DNA of 64,000 nt from Zoogloea sp. (GCA_016720685.1 JADKKC010000013.1:44937-108936), one strand, 5' to 3'; positions 49,490 through 59,164 are shown, numbered from the stretch's first letter. The notes: a model not told the origin generated them from the sequence alone. A program made the numbers and translations.

Positions 49490-49703
49490 TTATTTGCCTT
49501 TTGAACCTTCGGTCGGCGTTGGTGCTGGTGCTGGGGCGACTGGCACTTGCTGGAGTGATGGCACAGGTGCCCCACCTTGCGGGTTCGTCGGGATGGTTTG
49601 AAGGAAGGGATAGTTGCGCCCTTCTGTAGCACGGTGCCTCCTTGAGGAACGCGCTGCATCAAAGGAACGGAGGCCCCTTCATTGATTGGTTTTTGTTACT
49701 CAT
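49490..49703 (-). pseudogene. Small proline-rich protein, two frameshifts
   Basis: ATG 49701-49703 starts MSNKNQSMKG inside the last codons of the membrane-protein gene (overlapping frames). Adding one base in a GGGG run (about 49675) and one in the AAACCA stretch (about 49590) gives a continuous 71-residue chain: ASVPLMQRVPQGGTVLQKG, then PTNPQGGAPVPSLQQVPVAP, ending TPTEGSKGK. Proline-rich, disordered tail. That a repaired frame gives sensible low-complexity text supports a real gene, but no family is known. Confidence 0.45.
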
Positions 49704-50166
49704 GGTTTTTCCTTTCCAAAAGATTAATACCAACAAATACACAGGTAATAACGAGACCGAGAGCAAGCAGTATGGCTCCTGATTTATTTAACAAGTCGGT
49801 CACTTCGGCTTGCTTGGGCCTAATTGAAGCCGCCGAGTCGTCTCTGTCAACGTAATATCTATGAGCCAATTCCAATTGAGCATCAATCGCTTTCTGGCTG
49901 GTGAAGAAAGAGGCCAATGTCACCATGATTGCGAGGGTGAATAACCCCCATGACAGATAGGGCATGAATGGGAAACAAGCCTCTGACAACGGCACAATAT
50001 CTTTTAGAAACGCCAAGGAGAAGCCTAAAGCGGCAGTTGATACGCTCAATATGGCCCGGTCAGCATTCTCGCTATTCGATAACTGCCGCTTCAGCAGATC
50101 TGCACGAGCTTCGGCATAAAGCTTCAGGCGAAGCTCTTGATCGTTATCTTTATTAACTTCACCCAT
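49696..50166 (-). CDS. Small membrane protein in the defence island
   Basis: A 156-residue protein: charged helical N-terminus (KDNDQELRLKLYAEARADLL), then three hydrophobic segments, about 39-58, 70-90 and 130-150 (the last GAILLALGLVITCVFVGINL). It is intact and lies between KTSC and the proline-rich small gene. I do not recognise it; membrane partners are common in defence loci, so an effector role is possible but unproven. Confidence 0.65.
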   Translation of the reverse strand: MGEVNKDNDQELRLKLYAEARADLLKRQLSNSENADRAILSVSTAALGFSLAFLKDIVPLSEACFPFMPYLSWGLFTLAIMVTLASFFTSQKAIDAQLELAHRYYVDRDDSAASIRPKQAEVTDLLNKSGAILLALGLVITCVFVGINLLERKNHE

Positions 50167-50184
50167 GCGCTTAATTTCGTTCCA

Positions 50185-50397
50185 TCAAACCCGAGCGTAC
50201 CGATAACTTCCTTTGACTTGCTGAGCAAGAAACTGCCCTTTTGACGATGCTGCTTTCATTTGTTCAAAAATGATTTCTGGGATGTCATAGTAGTTATATG
50301 TACTACCTGCCTTGAACTCAACGGCGAGAACTTGGGCCTGAACGTCATAGGCGAATCGCACAATATTTGAAGATTCGGGTGTGTCAATCCATTCCAT
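50185..50397 (-). CDS. KTSC-domain protein
   Basis: A 70-residue protein that fits the KTSC domain (PF13619): FKAGSTYNYYDIPEIIFEQM, then KGQFLAQQVKGSYRYARV. The N-terminus MEWIDTPESSNIVRFAYDVQ matches the family. It begins three bases after the HerA gene ends. KTSC occurs alone or fused to nucleases and lysyl-tRNA synthetases; its role with HerA is unknown. Intact. Confidence 0.8.
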   Translation of the reverse strand: MEWIDTPESSNIVRFAYDVQAQVLAVEFKAGSTYNYYDIPEIIFEQMKAASSKGQFLAQQVKGSYRYARV

Positions 50398-50400
50398 TTT

Positions 50401-52303
50401 TTACTCCTCGTTTTCCACGTTATTGGTTTCCGCCAAGGCATTGGCGGAGGGCTTGTGATCGTAATGGGGGCTTTGCTTTCGCCATTGCAGCACCATCGCA
50501 GCGTAATCCGAAGGGTCGCGCTTCTGACTCCAGCCAGCGGGGCCATCAAATCCGTCATTCATATCACCCCGAACGACTACGCGGGGATCAACGCTGTCTG
50601 GACGCTTCCCTTTCGCTGGAGGAGAAATCAGCGTGCGCACGGGCAAGCTGACGGCTTCACCAACGATGATGGCTTCGCCAGTTCGCAACACTGGCAACAT
50701 TTCAAAAAGACCTTTCAGATTGTCTGATGCAGCACCTGTGATGTGCCCCTGTCAGTATCATTCGCGAGCCGCATCGCAAAAATAGTTCCGCATTGCGAAA
50801 GTATGGTCGAATCTATTTCGGCGGGCCGTTGGCTCACCATCATCATTCCGACGCCATATTTACGACCTTCCTTCGCAATTCTGCGAACAGCAGTTGCTGC
50901 TGCACCGGAATTTTCTTTTGCCAGATAAGCATGAGCCTCTTCCAAAACCAACAAGAGAGGTCTTTCTCTGCCACCTTCCGGTAAGTTCCTTGCCCAGAAA
51001 ATGGCATCGTAGAGAATGCGGAGAAGCGCACCAATCAGGTCATTGAGTATCGAAGAGGGATTCCCGATAAATCCAAAATCGTAATTGGCTGCGGGCCCCG
51101 ATCCAACTTTCCAATAAAGCATCAATATCTAATGCCGTTCGTCCTTGGATGTCTGGCAACCATTCCCCGGGATTGAAAAGGAATGCAAGCCGAGGGTCAC
51201 GGAGTTTTGACGCCAAACCTGCAAGCTGCTGCGAATCCCTAAAGGGTGTTTCCTAACTGACCCTCGGGTGCTGGCCCTGTTGTCTTTACTGTTCGATAGA
51301 GAGGTGGAATAACCGACATAGCATCGCCCAATTGCGTTGGCAAGCCATCGTCCCGAGAACATAAGCAGGATCAACCTCATCTGCGGCGCCGCCTGGGCGT
51401 GGAATCAATGTGTGGTGCTCGCTTATGAAGATCGAACCAAAGTTTGTGTAACGAAAACGGGGTCGGAGTATCAACGGTAAGGCGTGCATCATCAATGCCG
51501 TCCCTCGGTTGCTGGGCGAGAGATTCCCGTTTCAATTGAACAATGATGTCGGCAACAGCGGCCGTTTGGGCATCACTTAACTTTCCAAATGCCAAGGCCA
51601 CGAGTTCATCGAAACTCAATGCCCAAAAAGGAACATGCAGCGGCTTTTGACTCTGTGAGGCATCTCCTGAAACTCGAAATACACTTGACCTATCAGATAA
51701 TGCCTTTGAATATTCACCATGAATATCAAAACAACGATTCTTGCTGAAGGATACCGAGCGGGATTCGAGAGTGAGTTTAAGAGTCCCGCAACCGTTGTTG
51801 ATTTTCCTGATCCGTCGTACCGACTACGGCGGAATGTCTCGTCAACAGTTTGTTGATATTCACCAATGAGGAATAGATTCCGGCGCTTGCCAAATGCCCA
51901 ACCGATACAAAGTCCTCTGGGTCACCGGCACCATAAATGGCTCTCAAGTCTGCTTCGGTAACGATGTAACACGGTCATCAATTGTGGGGTGCTGGGAGAT
52001 TCCCCTTTCAAACACCCCCCCTCGTTGCCCTTCGCCAACCATCTGAACTTTTACCCAACGGTTACCAAAGATGCGTTCGTCTTGCTCGCTCTCAGGTGCA
52101 GCTCCAGCGCCTACTTGGGATACGACACCATATAGATCAACAAAGCCGAGAGGAATGCGGACAAAGCTACCCACTTGGCCTATGCGGTAGCCCTCGCCAT
52201 GGACAAAACCCAAACCCGTAACCGTGTCATTGCTCAATTCGACGGTGACACTTGCCCCGTGAACATCCTGAACCGTTCCAATAAATGTGGGGTCACGGAG
52301 CAT
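50401..52303 (-). pseudogene. herA: HerA-like ATPase, broken by many frameshifts
   Basis: A HerA/FtsK-type translocase. The N-terminal HAS-barrel reads LRDPTFIGTVQDVHGASVTV...; Walker A can be restored near 51820 as GTTGSGKSTTVAGLLNSL by adding one G; Walker B is LLLVLEEAHAYL and the arginine-finger region VSQRPAEIDSTILSQCGTIF. It needs at least six frame changes (about 51950, 51820, 51640, 51440, 51270, 51130, 50715). The C-terminus ends NVENEE at 50401. The full length is about 630 residues. Paired directly with SIR2 upstream, it matches SIR2-HerA anti-phage systems, in which the HerA hexamer docks a SIR2 assembly. Confidence 0.82.
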
Positions 52304-53312
52304 TGGGAATCACCTGCTCGTCATCAAGCCGGGATAACTGCCGGGCCAAAAATTCACCAAATACTTTGAAATCCCCAAGCAGGAATTCGCAGTTTTTTGC
52401 TGGACTCGTGCCGATCTCTGTCGGACTATTAACAGCCAATCCGTGCATTGGATGTGCAGTCTGATCGTCAGGCCTCAGTCCCGATCTATCGTGCCAAGGA
52501 CAGCACCGTCGAAGCAAGAAGACTGAGATTTGGATGTGTATGCGCTTTAATTAGCGCATGAGGGTAATTGGTTCGTGGCCCAAACAGTAAGCCGAAGCAA
52601 ACAGCAGTCGGGTTACTACGTAATCCATGAAGAATCACCTCATTCAGGTGCTGATCGAGAAACGAGTATCCACTTGTCACAAGCACTGCTTGTCCGCGCG
52701 CCAAAAATGAACGCAGCCTATCTAACATTGCCAGATAGGGCATCCGCCTGCTTTGATCGTATTTCAGGTGCGAGGGATAAATCATTTGCCTTTCACCAGC
52801 AACAGTGGCTGAAACAGTATCGCGGCGTACAACCTCGTCACTCTTCGTTCGCCCCAATTCACCGATCCATGCACCTTCCACAATCGCCCCCAGCGAGAAG
52901 GAAGTTCTTCATTCTCCATGGATGCCAAGTCAAAGAACGCCTGCCAGGAACCGATGAAGCCATCAAAGTATGGAATTTTGTACGCTTCAAAGGCTTGCTC
53001 AACGAGCAAATCCATAATTTGGTGTGAAGATCTCGATAGGATGAGTTCTATGGATTCCGCCCACCCATGTCGCCAATCGGTGATATGGAGTTGATTGTTC
53101 AGGCAGATCAACCCCAACTTTGTCGTTGTAATTCGGCAAATTTCAGCATCAAGACTTGCCAAAGATGTCTTATCCAAGCCATCTATATTTCCGTCTCTTA
53201 CAACCTCAAGTAATGACCGCAGATGTGTCAGTATGTCCTCGATGGTCGAGGTGCTTGGCAGCCTGCTGAGCAATTTGGCGTAGCTGTCTTTGTGAACATC
53301 TGATTTCTTCAA
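52293..53312 (-). pseudogene. SIR2-like protein, N-terminally truncated and frameshifted
   Basis: A SIR2-family protein (NAD-binding Rossmann-like fold; in defence systems an NADase or nuclease). The hallmark WKVHGSVNW is at about 52875, and VTSGYSFLDQHLNEVILHGL near 52630. The frame shifts near 52870 and 52510, and the gene ends DDEQVIPNAP, overlapping the HerA start by 11 bases. The first half lacks the NAD-binding GAGxS motif that should open the domain; the text begins KKSDVHKDSYAKLLSRLPST, with an upstream open frame running into the end of the DUF2130 gene and no start. So the N-terminal roughly 100 residues have been lost. Confidence 0.8.
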
Positions 53313-53332
53313 TTCAGTGTCTACGAAAGAAG

Positions 53333-54379
53333 TTAGACCGCGAGGTACTGGTAGATCATTTCTGTCTTGGTTTGCTGGCCTTCAGAGACTTGCCGCGCCA
53401 TGCCGACCTGAAGCAAGGTGTGGCGCAGGATCGTTGCAACGGGCAGTGCCGCACGAGGGCTAGTTACCCAAACGCCATCAATCACGTCAAACGTCTCGGT
53501 GCCTTTGGGCAATGCCTGGCTGACCAATACGGAAACCTCTGCCTTGGCAGTGCGTTGGTCTTCGCGCAACTTGACGAGCCAGCCATCACTCCAGTTTTTT
53601 GTGCGTTTCGATTCCCAAAGAATTGAGCCACTCGCTTGCCCGCTCTGGCTGACAACTCGTTGCAGGACGTCGCCACCAAACTCGCCCTTTGGCACAGGTT
53701 CGATGGAGTCAAATGGGAACTTGGCACGAAGCAAGGTTTCAAGTTCAAGCTCCTGCACTTCGCCCTGTAGCTGCTGGGAGCCTTGTTCGGCTTTCTGTTT
53801 CAACTCTTCAATCTTCTGCTGCATGGAGGCGATGGTTTGATCCTTCTCCATGACCTTCAGCTTCAGGCCTTCTTCGGCCTCACGCTTGGCCTGAGTACGT
53901 ACTTCCGATAATCCGTCCTGTACGCGCTTTTCAACTGTGAGTTCCAACTCTCGCTTTGCATCATCCAGTTCGCGCTGCTTCTTGATGAGTTCCGCCTGAG
54001 CCTTCTGGGCTTCGGCCAGCTTTTCATCGCGAACCAGGAGGACCTCTTGCAATTCGGCCAACTCGCGGGCCTTACCGTCTAGCTCTGCCGCTGCAGCCTG
54101 CTTTGCACGGCGGGATTCTTCTTCGATGACTCGGGCGCGTTCCGTCTTTAGTTGCGCATTGACTTGATCAACCACTTGATCGTCCAGCGTGCGCTTGGCC
54201 TCCGCAATCTGCTTTTCCTTGTCCCGGACACCTTGCTCTCGCTGGGCAATCTCTGCGTCCTTCAGTGAGAGTTGCTTTTCAAACTGCTGGCGTGTGGCGG
54301 CGATCAGTGGAGCCGCAAGCGATTCAGTCAGCCGAATTTCTGTTTTGCAATTCGGACAGGTAATTGTTGGTTCTGTCAT
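53333..54379 (-). CDS. DUF2130-family protein, C-terminally truncated
   Basis: A 348-residue DUF2130 protein. The N-terminal zinc-ribbon-like TEPTITCPNCKTEI (only two Cys) is followed by a long coiled coil (about 25-200) rich in Glu, Lys and Gln. The nuclease-like core follows: AKFPFDSIEPVPKGEFGGDV, GSILWESKRTKNWSDGWL, LVSQALPKGTETF and VWVTSPRAALPVA. Family proteins usually continue about 80-100 residues after the MIYQYL position; here it ends YQYLAV at 53333. The ATG 54379 follows GGAGGTGCT and overlaps the helicase stop (ATGA). The SIR2 gene starts at once after the break. Confidence 0.78.
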   Translation of the reverse strand: MTEPTITCPNCKTEIRLTESLAAPLIAATRQQFEKQLSLKDAEIAQREQGVRDKEKQIAEAKRTLDDQVVDQVNAQLKTERARVIEEESRRAKQAAAAELDGKARELAELQEVLLVRDEKLAEAQKAQAELIKKQRELDDAKRELELTVEKRVQDGLSEVRTQAKREAEEGLKLKVMEKDQTIASMQQKIEELKQKAEQGSQQLQGEVQELELETLLRAKFPFDSIEPVPKGEFGGDVLQRVVSQSGQASGSILWESKRTKNWSDGWLVKLREDQRTAKAEVSVLVSQALPKGTETFDVIDGVWVTSPRAALPVATILRHTLLQVGMARQVSEGQQTKTEMIYQYLAV

Positions 54380-57300
54380 AGCACCTCCCATTCCGCAGCA
54401 AAAAGCTGGATTGCGGTGATTTGTTGATGAGTTGTTTTTCCAGTTCATCAATCAGCCCATCGCGCCGGGCTTGAATTTCATCTTGCCGGTCGAATAGCTC
54501 ACGGCGCTTACGGTCACGCTGTGTTTCCAAGTCTCGCTGATTCTTTTGGGCGGCAGCTTTTCCGGACAAGGTGGCAGCACCCTTGCTGAGCGTTCTGACT
54601 TCCTTGATGCGTCGGTCAAGGTCTTTGATTTCGCGCTCAAGCCCGACTTTTAGATCGTCAGCCCAAGTATCCAGTTTCTCGGTCTCCTGCTCGAAAGAGG
54701 CGAGGTTGCGCGATTCAAGGGATGACAACACGGTAATCTTTTGGCGGCCAATTTCCTGCTCCAGTGCAGGAGCCAGTGGAACGTGTGGCGCGGCAAAGTT
54801 CAGTGCGGGTTGATCCTCAGTCAAAACGGCTTCGCTTGTTGCATTTCCTGCGCTTTGAGCCGGTGGCAGCTCTACCGCACGCGCTGGGATGGAGAGCAGC
54901 TTTTCGACGGTCACGCCATCATGGATTGCGCCGGTGTCGTCCTGTGCTGCAAGCAAGAGGTAATCCTCCTTCGAGCCAAGTGACTCGACACTGAGCAGGC
55001 TGACAACCAATGTTCCAGACCGCCCGATGAGCTGCTTTATCACGCCGATATGGGCACCATAGCTGTCGTAGTGCATGTGGAGCTTGGCGGGGGGAAGAGG
55101 CTGGCCTTTCGCAAACGTGATGAGGCGCTGTGCCAGCGGATGCTGGAGACGGTAGATATGCGCATCTTCTGTGCGCCGTGGCAATTCGTAGCGCCCGAGA
55201 GGTATTTCAACCGGGGTACCCTCTGCGATGTCGGCTGGCGGCGCATGCAAGACGAAGCCTGCGCTGTCTTCATCAAACGCGGCATGGTGGCAAGGCTGCC
55301 TGCGTGAAGCGCATCAATAGACGCTCAAGCCTGCCTAGAGATGCCTTGGCGGCTTGGTCACGGAGACGTAGCCGCTCCTGCACGTCTTCGTCAAAGTTTT
55401 CAAGCAATGCCTTACGGGCATTGAGTATGGCATCGCTGATTTCGCCAGCCAGGTCATCTTGCAGTTGCTGGAAGGCTGATTGAATTTGATCCGGATGGCG
55501 GCAGGTCTGGTAAATCTCGGCAATGCGCCGCTCGAAATCTACGCCAGACTCCACCGCGCCAAGCACCTCGTCACTGGCCCCAAATACGCCATCAAACAAC
55601 TGGAACTTGAGTGCCAGCAATTCATAGACGCGCCGGTCTGCTTCGTTTTCCTTGTTGAGGAAGTTGACCACTACCACGTCATGCTTCTGGCCATAGCGAT
55701 GGCAGCGCCCAATGCGTTGCTCTACCCGCTGCGGATTCCAGGGCAAGTCGTAGTTGATAACCATGGAGCAGAACTGAAGGTTGATGCCTTCCGCGCCTGC
55801 CTCGGTGGCGATCATGATGGTGCCTTGCTCTTTGAAATACTCCACCAGCGCGGCACGGGTATCGGCTGAGCGTGACCCGCTGATACGGTCTGTGCCCGCA
55901 TGCTTTTTCATCCAAGCGGCGTAAACCTCTTTGGAGCGAGCATCGCTGTTGGTTCCGTTGAACAAGACGACACCCGGCCTGCCTTGACCAAATTCGGGCG
56001 TTTTGGCCAACAGCCCGAGCAAATAGTCCTGAGTACGACGTGACTCCGTGAAGATGATGGCTTTCTGCGCGGCGCCAAGTTCTTGCAGTTTGGCAAAAGG
56101 CCACCTTGAGGGCTTGTAGCAGTGCCGGGCCCTTGGCGTTTTCCGTGATGGACACCGCCAGGTCGCGGAAGGACTCCAATTCAATAATCTCGGCCTTGAT
56201 GGACAGTATTTCCTTTTCTGTCTTGGTCTTTTTGCCGGCTTGAGCTTCTTGCTCTTCAAGGCGGTCGATTTCTTCGGTCAGTTCATCCAGGCCTTCAAAG
56301 TCCTGGTCAAGCTCTCTTCGGCCAGATCAAGGCTCGCGGATTTATCGTCCAGTGTTTGCCGCAGGCGTTTGGCGAGAGTGACTCCAGCGCCCCGGCAATG
56401 GCAAATGTACTGGAGGCCAGCAGCTTGCGAACGGACCAGGTAATCAGTTGCCGCTGACTATTGGGAAGTGCAAACAGAGAGTCGCGTTGCAAGTATTCCG
56501 AAACAAGGTTGTAGAGCTTGGTTTCATCCGCACCCGGCACGAACTCTTGCAGCAGCGGAATGCGCCTGGTGTATTTGACGTAGGCCTCGACCTGTCGCCG
56601 CAAGGTGCGCTTGCAGACAGGCGCAATACGGCGCTTCAGTGCATCGAAACTGGCCGCATCCTTGATCAAGCCGAACTGACTGCGAAAGCTGTCCAGGTCA
56701 CCAAAGACTTTTCATCAACAAAACTTACAAGGCCATACAACTCCAGCAGGGAGTTTTGAAGCGGCGTGGCGGTCAGCAGCACTTTGGGCGCGGCGATAAG
56801 CGCGTCTTTCAGCGTGCGTGCCGTCTTGTTGTCGGGCTTATAGACGTTGCGCAGGCGGTGCGCCTCGTCGATCACCACCAAGTCCCATGGCAGCGACTGC
56901 ACTTCCTTGGCCTTGCCGCTGGCGAATTGGTAGGAGGTGATGAGCACGCAGGGTGCGTCAAATGGGTTGCTGGCCCCTCCTTGATAGCCTGCTTGAAGGA
57001 TTTTGCTTCCAGCACTGTCGCAGTAATGCCGAACTTGTCGGCCAACTCCTGATGCCATTGTTTGCGCAGGTTGGCGGGAGTAATTACGAGAATGCGGCGC
57101 TTGCGCTCTGCCCAGCGTTGGGCAATGAGCAGACCGGCCTCAATGGTCTTGCCAAGGCCAACCTCGTCGGCAAGGATCGCACCCTTCGACAGCGGGTTGC
57201 TGGTGGCAAACAACGCAGCATCAATCTGGTGTGGATTCAGATCAACTTGCGCATCCAGCAAAGCGCCTGCCATGCGATCCATGGAGTCGGCCGCCGCACG

Positions 57301-57387
57301 GCGCGTCAGTTGGTGCGCAAAGTAGGCAAGTTGATGAGGGCTGTATGTCGGCGTGGCGGACAAGTCTTGGTCATGTGGCATGCCCAT
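54376..57387 (-). pseudogene. SNF2-family helicase, frameshifted
   Basis: A SNF2-type DEAD/DEAH-box ATPase of about 1,000 residues. Motifs in order: DEVGLGKTIEAGL (Walker A), DLVVIDEAHRLRN (DEAH), LLTATPLQNS, then AEGINLQFCSMVINYDLPWN and QRIGRCHRYGQ (motifs V and VI). The C-terminal part has a long coiled coil (about 54500-54700) and ends in an EWEVL tail at 54376. Frames change near 56965, 56710, 56340, 56090, 55300 and 54430. The ATG at 57387 overlaps the TGA of the HTH gene. It resembles SNF2 helicases of defence loci, but I do not assign a named system. Confidence 0.85.
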
Positions 57388-57599
57388 CAGCCTTGGCCCT
57401 CGACTTTGCTTTCGTCTGCGCCACCAGACTTGACCCAGGTATCGATCTCCAGCCGCTGAAACTTCCAGAATCGGCCGACGCGGTGCGCAGGCATACCCTT
57501 CTTGGAAATCCATGCATAGACGGTGTCCTTGCTGATACCGAGGTATTCAGCAATCTCTTCAACCGACAACCAGCGGTCTGTCATGGCGGAGTTTGTCAT
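57387..57599 (-). CDS. Excisionase/AlpA-like HTH DNA-binding protein
   Basis: A 70-residue (from ATG 57599) or 65-residue (from ATG 57584) MerR-like HTH protein of the excisionase family (PF12728): TDRWLSVEEIAEYLGISKDT, then VYAWISKKGMPAHRVGRFWK. It is the first gene of the island operon; its TGA overlaps the helicase start. Such proteins sit at the head of defence operons as likely regulators. No Shine-Dalgarno distinguishes the starts. The inverted repeat at 57632-57644 may be its operator. Confidence 0.82.
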   Translation of the reverse strand: MTNSAMTDRWLSVEEIAEYLGISKDTVYAWISKKGMPAHRVGRFWKFQRLEIDTWVKSGGADESKVEGQG

Positions 57600-57631
57600 T
57601 TGGGTATTTGAGTGCTTCAAGCGCATAACTA

Positions 57632-57644
57632 TGACACTGTGTCA
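57632..57644. promoter_or_regulatory. Candidate operator upstream of the island operon
   Basis: TGACAC (57632-57637), T, GTGTCA (57639-57644): a perfect inverted repeat about 33 bases upstream of the HTH gene start. Confidence 0.5.
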
Positions 57645-57653
57645 GACCCGTTC

Positions 57654-57673
57654 AAACCGGATTAGACCGGTTT
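57654..57673. repeat. Inverted repeat next to the island operator
   Basis: AAACCGG (57654-57660) and CCGGTTT (57667-57673) with spacer ATTAGA. It lies 10 bases from the TGACAC repeat, so both may act on the same promoter. Confidence 0.5.
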
Positions 57674-57860
57674 TGATCGGAATGGCGCATAGTCAGAAGG
57701 CGCTTGAGAACTCGGCTCGAAGCTGCTTCGATCAACCAACGGGCATCGGTGATGCATTCGCAAGCGCAAGATCGTTCGAGAGCGCTTGGCGGCGTAGCCC
57801 GAAGCCTGTGCTTGGCCAATGAAGTTGCCCCGGTAAAGCATCGGCTGCGTGGGGGTGAGG

Positions 57861-57878
57861 CGCGCCGGATCCGGCGCG
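57861..57878. repeat. 18-base perfect palindrome
   Basis: CGCGCCGGATCCGGCGCG (57861-57878) is fully self-complementary. It could bind a dimeric protein, or fold in a transcript. It lies in the gap between the island and the USP gene. Confidence 0.6.
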
Positions 57879-57956
57879 TCACGACCTGCCGCCAGCGGCA
57901 CTTCACCGCATCCGGCACCGCGTCGAATCATTAAAAAAACACGGTAATTTTATTGG

Positions 57957-57993
57957 CACGGCGGTTTTTAGCGAGTAATATAAAACCGTCGTG
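57957..57993. promoter_or_regulatory. Imperfect inverted repeat upstream of the USP gene
   Basis: CACGGCGGTTTT (57957-57968) and AAAACCGTCGTG (57982-57993) pair with one G-T mismatch across a 13-base loop; the + strand continues with a T-rich stretch (ATTGTTTTGTTTTG). It may be a terminator or an operator for the stress gene. Confidence 0.45.
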
Positions 57994-58134
57994 ATTGTTT
58001 TGTTTTGTGTTCTTTGACGTCATGCCACGCAGGTTCCCCATGCCATCAAGGCGGGAATCCTCAACTTCAAGACTGCCGGCAGCCGCTGTCGCGCCCATCG
58101 CGCCGGCCCTGATCCAGGCCAAGGAGTACGTCGG

Positions 58135-59154
58135 ATGTACCAGCACATTCTCGTCCCGGTGGATGATTCTGCCCTGTCGATCACTACCGTGGGCCAGGCT
58201 GTCGCCCTGGCCCTGCGTCTTGACGTTCGCATCACCTTTTTTCACGCCCGCCCCGATTTTTCCGCCACCAGCGACGGTGCCGTGCTGCACGCCATGTCAC
58301 CCAAAGGCTTCGAGGACATGGCGCCCGGCAATGCGATCGCCGTGCTGGCCAGGGCCGAATCCGAAGCCCGCATGGCCAGGCTCGCGTTCACGTCCATCGC
58401 CCGCACCACCGACCGGCCCTACGAGGGCATCCTCGATGCGGCCCGAGAGCAGGGCTGCGACCTCATTTTCATGGCGTCCCACGGCAAGCGCGGCCTCAAG
58501 GGCCTGCTGATGGGCTCCCAGACCCGCAAGGTGCTGGAGCACGCCACCATTCCGGTGCTGGTGTCCTCGACCGAAAGCAACGTGGCCAGCCCGGATATGG
58601 AACGCGCGCTGGCCATCGTGCAGGGCGAGCACCGCTCGATGGGCGCCGTCATGCATGGTCTCAGGCACCTGCTTGCCGAAGCCCGCGTCAGTGGCGAGCC
58701 TGTCGATGCAGGCCTGCTGCGCAGCATCGTGTTCTATTTTAAAAATTTCACCGAGGCCCTTCATCACCCGAAGGAAGACGCCTATCTGTTCGACAGGCTC
58801 AAGGCCCGCAGCAGCGATTCCCTTGAAGTGCTGGAGGTTCTCCACGCCCAGCACGCGGAGGAGGGCGGCTTCATCAAGGCGCTCGACGCAGCCGTCGAGG
58901 CCTATGCAGCGGCGCCCGGTGCCGCGCGCCTGGAGGCGCTGGCCGAGGCCGGCGACCGCTACGCCGAGCGGCTGTGGGAACACATGAGCCTGGAAGAGAA
59001 ATTCATTCTGCCGGCCTGTCGCCAACATCTTAAAGGCAACGACTGGGCGGATATCGCCAATGCCTTCCAGTCCAACGGCGACCCCCGCTTCGACGAAGAC
59101 CGCAAAGTGGGCTTCGACAAGCTGTTCCTGCGCCTCGTCAGCCTGACCAAATAA
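58135..59154 (+). CDS. Universal stress protein fused to a hemerythrin domain
   Basis: A 339-residue fusion. Residues 1 to about 148 are a UspA domain (MYQHILVPVDDSALSITTVG; ATP-binding-type GLLMGSQTRKVLEH). From about 155 on comes an HHE hemerythrin domain: GEHRSMG (about 163-169), HHPKEDAYLF (about 209), HAQHAEEGGF (about 236) and EHMSLEEKFILP (about 281); these His and Glu are the di-iron ligands. It probably senses or stores O2, NO or iron under stress. It stands between the defence island and cassette 2 with a terminator after it. Both domains appear complete. Confidence 0.9.
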   Translation: MYQHILVPVDDSALSITTVGQAVALALRLDVRITFFHARPDFSATSDGAVLHAMSPKGFEDMAPGNAIAVLARAESEARMARLAFTSIARTTDRPYEGILDAAREQGCDLIFMASHGKRGLKGLLMGSQTRKVLEHATIPVLVSSTESNVASPDMERALAIVQGEHRSMGAVMHGLRHLLAEARVSGEPVDAGLLRSIVFYFKNFTEALHHPKEDAYLFDRLKARSSDSLEVLEVLHAQHAEEGGFIKALDAAVEAYAAAPGAARLEALAEAGDRYAERLWEHMSLEEKFILPACRQHLKGNDWADIANAFQSNGDPRFDEDRKVGFDKLFLRLVSLTK

Positions 59155-59164
59155 CGCACCCGGC

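Larger units (their letters stand above)
57600..58134. other. Intergenic region at the right edge of the island
   Basis: The gap of 535 bases holds two inverted repeats next to the HTH gene, an 18-base palindrome at 57861-57878, and a 12-bp hairpin at 57957-57993. I see no gene or integrase remnant, and no tRNA. Composition turns GC-rich at about 57690, so the island edge is probably between 57650 and 57900. Confidence 0.55.

Noticed and set aside
54324..54376. Extension of the helicase frame into the DUF2130 gene
   Set aside because: The third frame gives a natural end (EWEVL) with an ATGA overlap; the extension is from a frameshift.
57652..57918. Minus-strand ORF between the island and the USP gene
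   Set aside because: No start signal, no domain and Arg/Ser-rich frame text; no evidence for coding.
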